Assembly: GCA_905250115.1 (NCBI GenBank)
Contig: CAJNOI010000017.1
Location: forward strand, 1-64,000
Reading direction: 5' to 3'
DNA from: Adineta steineri
Lineage: Eukaryota > Rotifera > Eurotatoria > Adinetida > Adinetidae
Length of the DNA stretch: 64,000 bases
The notes under the pieces are model-generated. The model had not been told where the DNA came from. It saw nothing but the letters and a program-made list of their open reading frames with translations, and did not search any database. Position numbers and translations under genes: made by a program. Positions 37,631-49,400 of the stretch are shown here, piece after piece; position 1 is the stretch's first letter; each line of letters starts with the position of its first letter.

Positions 37631-37945
37631 TTATGTTGATGTTATTCGTAATCGTTTAACAGTATCAATATGACATGATTTACGTTTTTTTGATGATTTA
37701 TTTAATGTATCAATTGTTTGTTCATAGGGTAAAAAATGTTCATTTTGTATTATAACCGGTAGAAATGTATTTGTTGTTGATGAAATTTTAATAAATGAAT
37801 AAAGTAAATCAGAAAAATGTTTGCGTGATTGTAAAAAAGTCGAACGAATTAATGATGTACGATGTAATGATTCTGAATAACGTGTTGATTGTAATTTTTC
37901 TGTTGAAATTTTCATAATACGTATACAACAATATAAATCATCCAT
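37631..37945 (-). CDS. Possible IER2/IER5-like immediate early response protein
   Basis: Intronless ORF of 104 residues. The N-terminal ~50 residues (RIMKISTEKLQSTRY, SLHRTSLIRSTFLQSRKHF) follow the pattern of the IER2/IER5 N-terminal domain: a helix with a conserved Ile/Ser/Lys register, then R..G..LH+.LL....LR.AR..Y. The C-terminus has a basic KKRKSCHIDTVKRLRI stretch that could be a nuclear localisation signal. IER proteins are short, intronless, nuclear growth- and stress-induced regulators that bind PP2A. The similarity is to a short domain and was judged by eye. A CArG-like element lies about 60 bp upstream. Codon use and the clean start support a real gene even if the family is wrong. 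Confidence 0.5.
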   Translation of the reverse strand: MDDLYCCIRIMKISTEKLQSTRYSESLHRTSLIRSTFLQSRKHFSDLLYSFIKISSTTNTFLPVIIQNEHFLPYEQTIDTLNKSSKKRKSCHIDTVKRLRITST

Positions 37946-37997
37946 TTCAATATATATATATGTCTATCTAAAAATAGGATATTTTCTTTAATAATAT

Positions 37998-38007
37998 CAA
38001 AATATGG
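37998..38007. promoter_or_regulatory. CArG-like box upstream of the IER-like gene
   Basis: CAAAATATGG differs by one base from the serum response element consensus CC(A/T)6GG. It lies 53 bp upstream of the start codon of the minus-strand IER-like ORF, close to a TATATATAT run at 37950-37959. SRF sites are typical of immediate early genes, but in AT-rich DNA such a match could be chance. Confidence 0.3.
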
Positions 38008-41000
38008 CCTATAATCATTTTCTTTTTATAGATATGAATGAGAAGAAGAAGACGAAGAAGAAGAAGAAGAAAAGAATCGTATGCTTTGGCATACATACAA
38101 TACAAAAAAAAACATCGTCTGTCGATAGTATTAGTTGATGTAGGTCGTTATTCTTCTTTTCATTCTGTCTTTCGGAAAAGATTTTGTAGTAAAAAATAGG
38201 AAGCAAAAAAAAGAAAAAGAAGAAAGACTTCTTTTTTTTCTTCTGTTCTCGATGTTTTTCTTTCTTTCCTACATCGATCAATTGTGAATCGAGTTATATT
38301 AATGACATAGAAGAAAAACTAATTTTTCTTCGTTTAAACAAAAGAAGAGAAAAGAATTTAGTTAATATTAAATATATATATATATACATTTCTTTTTGCC
38401 TATGTTTTAAGAATTAATAATAGATGAAAACAAAAATTTTAACTAAAGTCGATAGATTTTATTCATTCTTCTTTTTCTTTAACAATTGAAAGAAATTCAA
38501 CAATTACACTTATTTCATTCCACTTACTATTGTATAATTGAATATGACATAGTAAATAAAAAACTTTACCCTTTCTTGTTAATAACATTTAAAGTTTAAT
38601 AATTCTTCCAGCTGTTTTCTTTACATGTTTCTAACAGTTTCATAGTAGTTAACTACGCTTATATATAATAATTATTTGCAAACCTATACGTTTTTTTTCT
38701 CTTATCAAAATATTTGGAATCAATACATATATAAATAGAAAATTTCGAATAAATACCTAATGGTTTCTTTTTCTTCTTTGGTTCACTTGTCAATAAATAT
38801 GTTTTCTGTTTGTCTCGATTTCTAAATCAAATGAATGAATTGATGTTGACACTAATAACAAAAGAAATGAGAGAAAAGATAAATTCATATTTTTGTCAGT
38901 ATATATATGCATGCATGCACTTCATTGATTATGCACACACCGTCTTTGTCTTCTCAATCGACTACTTTTTCATCTTTATTTTTTCTATTCATATTGTGCT
39001 CTTTTTTTTGTGTGTGCCTTCCGGATGATTATAACACGCAAACCAAAAAAAAGAAAGAAGGAAAGGGGAAGAGATTCTTTTGTTTCTTATCTATGATAAA
39101 ACTAATATTCTAATGAAATACATAAAAGAGAGAAGTAGATAGTTTTCTCGTGATTAATATTGAACAACAGAAGAGAAGAAGAAGAAGAAAAAATGATCAA
39201 TTATTCATCCGTAAAATGTCAGATTACTTATCTGATAAAGTTCAATGTAGATGATAATAATAAAGTATGAGACGTATGACAACATATACATGAGACAAAT
39301 AAAATACAAAGAGAAAAGTAAAATGTATGAATATTTCAATTTACTTTGTAAATGTCATCATTCAATATTGTCATTTTATAGAAAGAAGAAGAAAAAAACG
39401 CGAAGACATCAAAACAATACTCATTGCATGTGGATTATTAACTGTATGTGTATGTTCGTTGTTTGATGATATTAGTAAGTTTATACTACAGATTATGTGA
39501 ATCAATCAATACGGACTCAGACAGGATATATATATATATATACGCGTCTATTAAACATTAATCGATATCGTTTTGAATGTTTAATTTTATAGACTATATA
39601 TTCTTACATATATTATTCAGCTTCATTTACCGTTTTAACTGCTGTAGAATAAAAAAACGCTTATTTTTTTCTATTCTGAAGGATTATGGAATTAAATAAG
39701 AAGTATCGTCTTAGCTAGTGAACGAAATAGATACTCTTCTTCTTCTTCTTAATAAAATATCGTCATATGTCTTTCATTCTTAATCTAAAAATAAATGGAC
39801 AAATGATAATAATTATTCGAATAGAATTACAATAGGAACAAACAAGCACATTTATTTAATGCGAAATAGAATCACCTACAAACAAATATAATGGTTATCT
39901 GCGTAAATATACAATCGGAATATTCTGTCATGTAAATCTGTCGCAAGCAATTACATACAAACGCATTATTTGACTTTGCCTCCGCATAACATTATTCTAT
40001 TTGTTAACATAGTGTTGATGTACGATAGATCCAAGATAGAATGTATACTATTTTTTTCTTCTTCTAAGAATATGATTGCATGTTTCAATCTCTACGGAAT
40101 ATTATTTTCTTTTGACTATTAAATATTGTATTAACAATAAATTATTTTGTCTCTTTTTTTTTTATATTTAAACGTTCCTCATGAACATCTTTGAAGTTTA
40201 TATATATACTTTTATTCATAATAAATCATTTTACCTAAATTGGTTTATTATTTATTTCTCATGAGAATAAAAGATTTATTGTGAATTTTATGTTAAATAA
40301 CTGAAGAAGAAAAAAAAATCTTTTATATTATTATACAGCATGTTAGATAAACTACATTTTGTATAGCCCAGCCTATCAAAGAGAAATTAATCAATAAAAT
40401 GATTACTAGAAAACATGTCTGTCAACGAATTGATAGAAAATTGATTTATATAAGTACTGATTTTTTATATTATCTTTCTTTCTTTTTTTACAAATTGTGC
40501 ATCTTCAAATCATGTCTCTTATCTCAAGTATTATTAATTCAAAACAAGAAAATTCAATACTTATGAACGTTCGATTCTTGTACTAAAAGAAATAGATTTA
40601 ATTTAATCATTCTTGATACAAATATCATAAGCTTGAATGTACTTCAGTATTCATCTTGATATTATTTGGTTTCTCTTCATTCTCAATAGAAAATATATAT
40701 ATGAGACTGTTACACTGAATGACTTCTGTATAACAAATGAAAATATTAAGATGATTTTATTTCTTTAAGTTTAGTAAAATTAATTTTTAATGTTTTTAGC
40801 ATTGACATATATTTTATTGTTATAGAAAAAATTTCCAAGCCATATACCAATAAAATTACTTCTTTGTAATCTTATTTCCAACTTCTTCAAAAGCATACAT
40901 GATTCAAACTTTTAGTCATTTTTTATAAACCTGTCCCCCCCCCCCAGATTAATCCTATAAGAACCTAGCAAAGTCAAATGCATAATCATAGCCTTAAATT

Positions 41001-41583
41001 ATTCAATATAAATATTTATATTTTGTAAATATACATACGCTATTACCTTTTAAAATACATGTGCAGCATTGATTAGAACGAAATATAAATACTATAATTA
41101 TATATTTTTTTCATTATTACATACAAAAAATCAATCGTCAACACTAATTTGAAAGTATCTGAAAATGAAAATAAATTTCATGATAATTTTTTATTATGTT
41201 TTTTCATAATATATAAAACATAAAACTGTTTACACAAGATTAACTTCACATTTAAGTTGGAATACAACCTTGAGTCATAGAATAAAGTGACTCAGCGCAT
41301 GGGGGTGCGTGGTAGGTAGATATAAGTCATGATAAGAATAAGGTTGAAAGTCAATAGACAAAATTTGGAGGTTTCCAACTCTTTACCAAAAATCATATCC
41401 AGATGAAATACGTATGTATACATTCTTCTTTCTGTTCCTTTTCTGACGTCAACCCATGTCATTGCTTGGTATTTCATCTTCAACCTCCACTTCCCTTGAT
41501 GAAAGTCATGAAACAGATTCGTATATATATACTCACATATCTAACTGAGAAAGTCATTTTAAATTAAATTCAACCTTAACATT
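38008..41583. other. Gene-poor region with purine tracts
   Basis: About 3.6 kb. Contains (AGA)n at ~38039-38072, several poly-purine/pyrimidine tracts and a C11 homopolymer at 40935-40945. ORFs at 38015-38281, 38810-39113 and 39251-39466 are low-complexity products of these tracts. 41230-41480 is somewhat richer in GC but has no recognisable gene. Confidence 0.5.
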
Positions 41584-41742
41584 ATGGATCCTTCTGTTGA
41601 TAATACAGTAGCTATTATGATTATACAAGCCGATACTAAACCCAATGGGTCATCTACTATTGGCTACTGCAAGTATGCTAATCGAATACAACATCGGACG
41701 CAGCGATTTTCACGAATTGATCGAAACATTATTCCATCTTAA
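41584..41742 (+). CDS. Candidate small protein, 52 aa
   Basis: Single ORF starting MDPSVDNTVAIMI and ending in a basic stretch (RIQHRTQRFSRIDRN). It has no signal peptide or recognised domain. A TATATATATA run (41522-41531) lies about 60 nt before the start codon, in the same relation as the TATA box of the next candidate at 42986. The two share a loose M(F)DPV(E/D) start. Short, and could be chance. Confidence 0.3.
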   Translation: MDPSVDNTVAIMIIQADTKPNGSSTIGYCKYANRIQHRTQRFSRIDRNIIPS

Positions 41743-42985
41743 TATCTTCTCATCAACATCGATATTAAAATTCAAAATATAGTCAATATAATGTAATATG
41801 GAGATACAAATCTGAGCTTGATAATAATTTATTACGTTGACCGTAAATATATATATTATTTTTTTATTGTATACGAAATATTCGTTCCTATATATTTATA
41901 ACGTTTTCTGTGAAAATAAATATTTATATTAATCAAGACCAAGTCTTTCAATAATAACCAATACTAGAAATAGCATTATCTAATAATTAAATTTGTTCTA
42001 TAAGATTTCTTTGAAAAATGATCAATAGATCGATGAAAATCTTTCCAAGAATCTTTCCAAGTGATCTTCAACGTATTTACTTTTTTTATTCCTGTACACC
42101 TGAGATAAGACACGCATAATAAAGATACGAAAACGAGCACTATATATATTTTGATTGGCTTGAATTGTACATGGAATAAATTTAATCGACAGTAATCTAG
42201 CAATGAGGATTAAATCATAAACTAAACACATACATCTATATTCCACAACTAAATTAAATATCTTTATTCGTATAATCCATTATAAATAATTTCTATTTGA
42301 TAAAATATTTATGATTGTTTCATATAATTATCTAAATTGACTTACTAACATTGAATGATATATATTCAAAGTATTAATTATGAAAAAAAAGAAATAATGA
42401 CCTTGACATTTCTTTTATAATATCAAACAATTTATTTGAAAATAATTACTTCTATGATACGCTCTATTATACACTAAATAAACTATGATAGTTTGAAGAA
42501 ACATTAAAAATGAAATATCGATTATTTACCTTGTGGCTTTTATCGCAGACTCATGATATATATATAATTATTTATTTTATATGAGTCTTTTAATAGAACA
42601 GTGTACGTAAATCTTTTTTTGAATGGCAACATCAGACGTCATTATAAATACAACAATTCAGTACCTGGCATGATTTTTAAGAAATCATACTTGATAAACA
42701 TTCCATTTAGGTACTCTTAAAATCACAACTACTAGTCGTTCGCTGCATAATTCATGGTTGCGATAGGCAATATGTGAAAAGTCATTGAAAAAGAGTTGAG
42801 AATAATAGAATACTTATATAAAAAGAAATGTCTTTTGCGGCGTTATATGACGAAAACAACAAAAAGTTTTCTTTTTCTTTACTTTTTTAAAAGTCATACC
42901 ATTTTTTCAATAATCAATATATAAGACAGTAGATTCATGTCGTCTACAAACAAAATTCATTTAAGAAAAACAAATCATCTATTCA
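41743..42985. other. Intergenic, AT-rich
   Basis: No gene recognised. Two overlapping minus ORFs at 41976-42246 lack features. A TATATAAG at 42918-42925 is a plausible TATA box for the small gene at 42986. Confidence 0.4.
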
Positions 42986-43229
42986 ATGTTTGATCCAGTT
43001 GAAACTGATAGTAAGAGAAATTTAATTTTTTTTATTTATTAATTTTTTATTTTATTTTAGGAGTTGCAGCAGCTCTGTATGAAAGTAGTATGTCTGAAGT
43101 AAGTATTTTATTTATATAAAAAACAACATATTTTTTCTTCTCTTCTTCTCTAATTAGAATAACAGCATAATCAATCTTATTTATGTCACTAACTATGATT
43201 CAACCGGAGATTCTTCTATTGGTGCATAA
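42986..43229 (+). CDS. Candidate three-exon microprotein, 44 aa
   Basis: Exons 42986-43010, 43061-43098 and 43158-43229 join in phase across introns of 50 and 59 nt with strong sites (GTAAGAG...TTTTAG and GTAAGTATT...ATTAG), giving 44 residues. It starts MFDPVETD, with an Ala-rich middle and a C-terminus IYVTNYDSTGDSSIGA. There is no signal peptide or known domain. A TATATAAG box sits 61 nt upstream of the ATG. The combination of TATA box and two well-formed, phase-consistent introns in 250 bp is the argument for a real gene. The function is unknown. Confidence 0.45.
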
Positions 43230-43491
43230 TGTCAAGGTGAAGAATGTATAAATACTTCATTTGAAAACATGCAAATAATGTCGTAGAGAACGAAGAAAAT
43301 GTTGAAAATATGGTTATATTGCAATAAATATATTTGTTATATGTGTGATTTTTATTTATATTAGAAATAAAAACAAAAAAAAATGTATTGTGCAAATCTA
43401 AACTAATTTATATGAAAGCATAAATTTAAGTGTTCTAGAATACTAATGTCACTGGGTGAAGACAAAAAGCAATAGATAAAACTATTTATAT

Positions 43492-46400
43492 TTAAAATAT
43501 ATTTTTTGTAAGCCATGCACGATCAAATGATTTTATTTTTTCATTTATTGAACAAAGATGACTTGTTGTTTCATCGATATTTTCCAAGGCAAAAATCAAT
43601 TCTATAAAAAAAATAAAGATTTATTAATCTGTTAGGTAGCTACTGTCCATTTCAAAAAAAAGACGGGTAGGTATTTTTCGAATCTTTTTTTTGATAGGAA
43701 CTAGATAGAGAGCTGCGGTTTTCACCGTTAGAAAGAGCAGATGAAGATACATCAAAACCTATCTAGAAAGATTTCTCTAACTACTTCCAAAGACTACTAG
43801 TTAGATGTTTTGAAAAAACGGTCTTTTTCTCACACGTGAAAAAATACGATTTTTTAACAAAAACATCACAGAAACTTCTATTTTGTGCACGGAAAATGGT
43901 TACCAAAGTGTTTTTTTATCCGTGAAAGATTGAATTAGTAGTAGTCATGAGTAAAATCTTCACACAGTTTTGTAGTTCTTGATCTGGCGATTCTAGAACA
44001 CTCCAGGAAATGAACGAACTAATGTGGCGTTAATGCGAGACATACTGTTTGTCCAAGAGTTTCCTATAACAGCCTTTGGGAAGTAGTTAGAGAAATCTTC
44101 TCAGATAGGTTTTGATGCATCTCCATCTGCTCTTTCTAACGGTGAAAATCGCAGCTCTCTATCTGGTTTCTATCAAAAAGGATTCGAAAAATACCTACCC
44201 GTCTTTTTTTTTTTGAAATGGACAGTAGAATCATGTGACTTTCGCTATTCGAGAGAAGGTACTGGTAACCTTCTACGGTCCCTTCTCTCAGAACAGGATT
44301 CTATGAAATTATATCATGTGTAGTTACAGGGTTTAATCTCGAACGGAATTTAGGATTGAAACTTTGTATAGGAAAAATCTGATGTATACATTTAAATCTT
44401 CGTAAAAAAGTTAGAGAAATCGCGATTTCTGGGAAACTACTACAATTATTTTACCTTCCAATGTCCATGTATCATTATTATTTATATATGTTTGTGAAAT
44501 TTCATTCATCTTATTGAGTATATCGTCTGGATTTGAGATTTGCAAAAGTCGAAGTAAAAGAAGAGTTCTTAATAAATGAAATATAAATTAATATTTATTA
44601 AATTTTCAATATTTACTGTTCATTGGTAATTGTCCTATTATGATTTATATCTAATATATCAAACCAATGTGAAATTTCGTGTTTGTCAATCATTCCACCA
44701 TTAACCAATGGCAAAAATATATCTCGAAATTCAGTCCAATTTATCAGATGATCTAAATATAAATATAAAATGAATTAATTTCGTAATAAAAAAAAAAATA
44801 TTACCGGAATTTTGTTTCTTAGTTAAATATAAATCGATAAACAAATTCAAATCATCATTGGATATATGTACATTATTATGTATAAATTCATTTGTTATTT
44901 TCATTGATAATGTTGGTTTCGTACTATCAAGTTGTTTATTTTCTACATCACCACCCACTTTTTTAAATATTCGACCAAGTACTAAACAGAAAAGAATAAG
45001 CAAATAAAAAGAAAAAGAGAATTCTGTTTTTTACAAAATATCTCGTTATTGATTATATCTGCATTAGGTTTCGGTTCGAAATTTATAACAGGTACTTCTA
45101 ATGAAATCGATTGTAGATCATCATCATCATTATTATCATCACCATCATCATCTATTGGATGTCGATTATACCATGGTCTATATTCAATTTTTTCTGATAG
45201 AATATTATTCGTTACATCCGATGTTTTTTTTACAATTTCTAGAAATTCTACAAAATGAAAAAAATTGTCTTTGAATTTTAATTAGATTATTTTTTTTTAC
45301 CATTGATATTTAATTTTCCATCTTGATTTTTATCAAATTCAGTTATCATATATTGTGCAAGTTCAGCTGTATTAGCAACTTGAAGTAGTTCAAATAATGC
45401 TAATAAGAAAATTTTATATTAAAGAATATTAAATTTTTTTTAAATAAATTTTACCAATTATTTCTTGAAGTGTCAAATAACCATCTTTAGTTGTATCGAA
45501 TAAATCGAATAATTTTCGAATATGTTTTTCCATATATCGACCAGTTAGTATTGGGAATAGTATATCACGAAATTCATTCCAATCAAGTGTTTTTGAACGA
45601 ACTTATATAAAGAAGATAATTTAAGAAAAAAAGGTGTAATCATTTTTTTTACTTTCATATTGAGCTGGTTGTACAAGATATTTTCTTAAAAAATCATCAA
45701 ATAATGTTCGAATGAAATTATCACCAAATTCAAGACGATCAATTAAACTATCTGGAAATTCAGTATTAATTTCAACTAAATCTTCGTCATTAGCCAAATC
45801 ACGGTATACATAACGAAGATCTAATAGAAATAAAAACAAAAAGAATTAAATGAGGACATACGGAATAATAAATTTCTATTTCGAAAGAAGCAGCTGTGTT
45901 TTTCTCTGTTTTAATAGTATGTTATAACAAACCTTGCATAACAGTTTCTAGATTTGATTCATTAGTAACATCACAGTCGTCTTCTTCAGTTTTTGAAGAA
46001 GTGGAGTTATTAATTTCTGAAAGTAAATAAATATGCTTTCTAAAAGGTTAAATTTTTTATCGAACTTACTTTCAGATAAATCGATATTATCAGCGTCGAC
46101 ATCTGTTAATGATGTTTGATATGGTACTTCCTTATTTAAATCTTGATTCGTCAAAGGATTAGAATCATTTAAAGTACCATAGTAACCTGATGAGGAAATA
46201 TAGCCAATACCGCTATCTTCCTCAATTGGATTGTAATCAGAAGAACTAATTTGTTCTTCTGGTGAAGTTAAATCTTCTTCCAAGATTAATTCATTAGTTT
46301 TTGGTGAGTTTATATTTTGTTTTACTTCACTAAATGAAGTTTTGGATAAATCAAAAGAAGATCGTTCTTCTTTGTCAAATTGATTTGTCTCATGCTCTTC

Positions 46401-49400
46401 AATAGAAGGAAGTCGTGATTGACGATTGATGCTATCAAGTTTCTCATTTGAAGCTTGGTTAATTGCATATGATGATGATGATTTTGTTTTGTCGTCATAT
46501 TCAGTATCATTATCATATTCATCTGATGATTCAGCTAATTGTTTGTCATTATCGACTTTTCCTGTAAAAAGAAAAATGATATGAAAGATGAGATATTTTA
46601 AAAATGAGTACTAATGTTTCATTTTAATGTATAGATAAAAAAACTCAAGTGCAAAAATTAAAACTAAGTTTACCTATTGGACTTTCTATTCGATATTCAT
46701 CGCTAGGTGTAGACGAAAAATGTTCCTGTACATTTTCATCGTTGACAGGGAATTTTTCAAGTTCGGAGGATGTTAGGTATTCTTCTAAAGGTGTCCAAGA
46801 TTTTCGTTGAATATTTGACGAGATCGAAGGATCTTCTTGTGATAATACATTAGATGACTCAATAGGGTTTGATTGTGAGACATTTGATATTATTGGATGA
46901 TCATATGATGATGATTGAGTCGTTTTGAATGAAGATAATTGATCTGCTAGTGAAGTAGTGTTAGTAGATGATGCTGTAGAATTGTCAGATTCCGGTAATA
47001 CTGGTTCTTCCATGGGTGATGCTGCGATTATTTGTTTACTTTCCTCTTTAGGACTGGTGATTGATTCACGCAATTCTAAAGACTCCGGTCGTTTTCCTGA
47101 TCCAAATGAAAGTAACTGAGAACTTGCCATAGGTTCATACTGATCTGTTGACTGCATCGAAGATAAACGATCATCTTCGGGTGTCATAGATAGATTCATC
47201 GCTGCAGTAGTAGTACCAGGTGAGGTTGAAGACTTTTCTTCGTCTATTGACAATTTTCTGGCCAGTTGATGAACTTCTTCTTGCGATGTAGAAAGAGATC
47301 GATAATTTTCTGGCGATTCTTCTGGTTCCTCTAGTTGATGTGAAAATAAGTGATGAGGTTCAGAAGAAGCTGAGAGATCTTTTGACGAAACACTGTTGGT
47401 AGGTGATGTTGCTGATTCTTCTTTTTCGAATGGTATTTGTTCTTCTATTGGTGATTCAGTAAACATTTGTTGACGTTCTTGCAATGAAGACATTGGCCGA
47501 TCATGTTTTGGAGATTCTAGTCGATCTTCTAGTTGATTTGAAGGTAATTGATAGACTTCAGACGAAGCACTACTAGTTCGTGATCCTGGTAACTTGGGAA
47601 TTTCAAATAGACTTTGTTGCCATACTACTGATCTTGTGAATAATTGTTCAGTTTCTTCTTCGGATGAAGATGGTGATCGACTGTGTTTCGGAAATTCTTG
47701 TCGTTTCTCAAGGTGATCTGAAGGGGCTTGATGAATTTCAGACGACACAGTATTCGTACGTGATGTCGGTGACGTCGGAATTTGAAACGGTATTTCCTCT
47801 TCTATTGGCAAGCTTGTAGATAGTTGTTGAACTTCTTCATACGATAAAGAAAGTGACCTATCATGTTTTGGAGAGTCTTCGCTCTCTTCTAGTTGATCCG
47901 AAGGTGCTTCATGAACTTCAGACGAAGCAGTACTTGTACGTGATGTCGGTGATTTTGGAGTTGGAAACAATATTTGCTCTTCTCTTGGTGATTTTGCGGA
48001 GAGTTGTTGAGCTTCTTGAGACGCAGAAAGTGACCAATCATGTTTTGGAGAGTCTGGTCGCTCTTCTAGTTGATCTGAAGATAAGTGATACGCTTCAGAC
48101 GAGGAAGAACTTGTGCGTGATGTTGGTGACTTTTGCATTTCAAGCGGCATTTGTTCGTCTATTGGTGATCTTGTCAGCAGTTGTTCACCATCTTCTTTCG
48201 ATGAAGAAAGCGATCGACGGTGTTTTGGAAATGTTGGTTGCTCTTCGAGTTGATCTAGAGGTGTTTGATAGATTCCAGACAAAGCGCTACTCGTACGTGA
48301 TGTCGCTGATATTTGATCTTCAAATGGTTCTTGTTCTTCTTTTGATGATGTTGCGGGAAATTGTTGAACTTCTTGGGATGAAGAAAGAGACCGATCATCT
48401 TTTCGAGAATCTTGTTGCTCTTCGACTTGTTCTGAAGGTAAGTGATGAACTTCAGACGAGGAAGTACTTGTACGTGATATTGGTGATCTTTGAACTTCAA
48501 ATGATCCTTGTTCTTCTATCGGTGATCTTGTGAATAATGGTTGAGCTTCTTGCCAAGAAGAAAGTGATCTATCATCTTTTGGAGAATCTTGTTGCTCTGT
48601 TACTTGTCCTGAAGATAAGTGATGAACTTCAGAGGAAGCAGTACTCGTACGTGACTTCGCAATTTCAAACGGCATTTGTTCTTCGATTGGTGATTTTGTG
48701 AACAGCTGTTCAGCTTCGTCTTGCGATGAAGAAATTGATCTACGATGTTTTCCAGATTCTTGTCGTTTCTCTGTTTGTTCTGAAGCTAAGGAATGAGCTT
48801 CAGATGAAACAGTACTAGTACGTGATGTTAGTGATTTTTGATCTTCAAATGGCGTTTGTTCTTCTATTGGTGATGCTGTGGAACGTTGTTGCATTTCCTC
48901 TTGGGATGCAGATATCGATCGATGATCTTTTGGAGATTCTTGTTGCCCTTCTAGTTGATCTGAAGTTGGTTGATGGATTTCAGACGAAGCAGTACTGGTA
49001 CGTGATATTGGTGACTTTTGAATTTCAAAAGGTATTTTTTCTTCTAATGGTGATGTTTCAGACAATTGATCAGCTTCTTCTTGCCACGAAGTAACCGATC
49101 GATGACGTTTTGGAGATTCTGGTGGCTGGTCTTGGTGCTTTGAAGGTGATTGATGAATTTCAGAGGAAGCAGTACTGGTGCGTGATGTTGGCGATTTTTG
49201 AATTTCAAATGGCATTTGTTCTTCCAATGGTGATGTTGTAAACAATTCTTCAGCTCCATCTTGTGATGCAGAAATTGATCGTCGATGTTTTCGAAATTCT
49301 GGTTGCTCTTCTAGTTGTTCTGAAGATAAATGATGAACTTCAGACGAAGTAGTGCTGGTACGTGATATAGGTGATTTTGGAATTTCAAACGGCATTTTTT

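Noticed and set aside
38015..39466. Several short ORFs (38015-38281, 38810-39113, 39251-39466)
   Set aside because: Composed of translated purine/pyrimidine tracts (Lys/Glu or Phe/Ser runs), with no splice context or domain.
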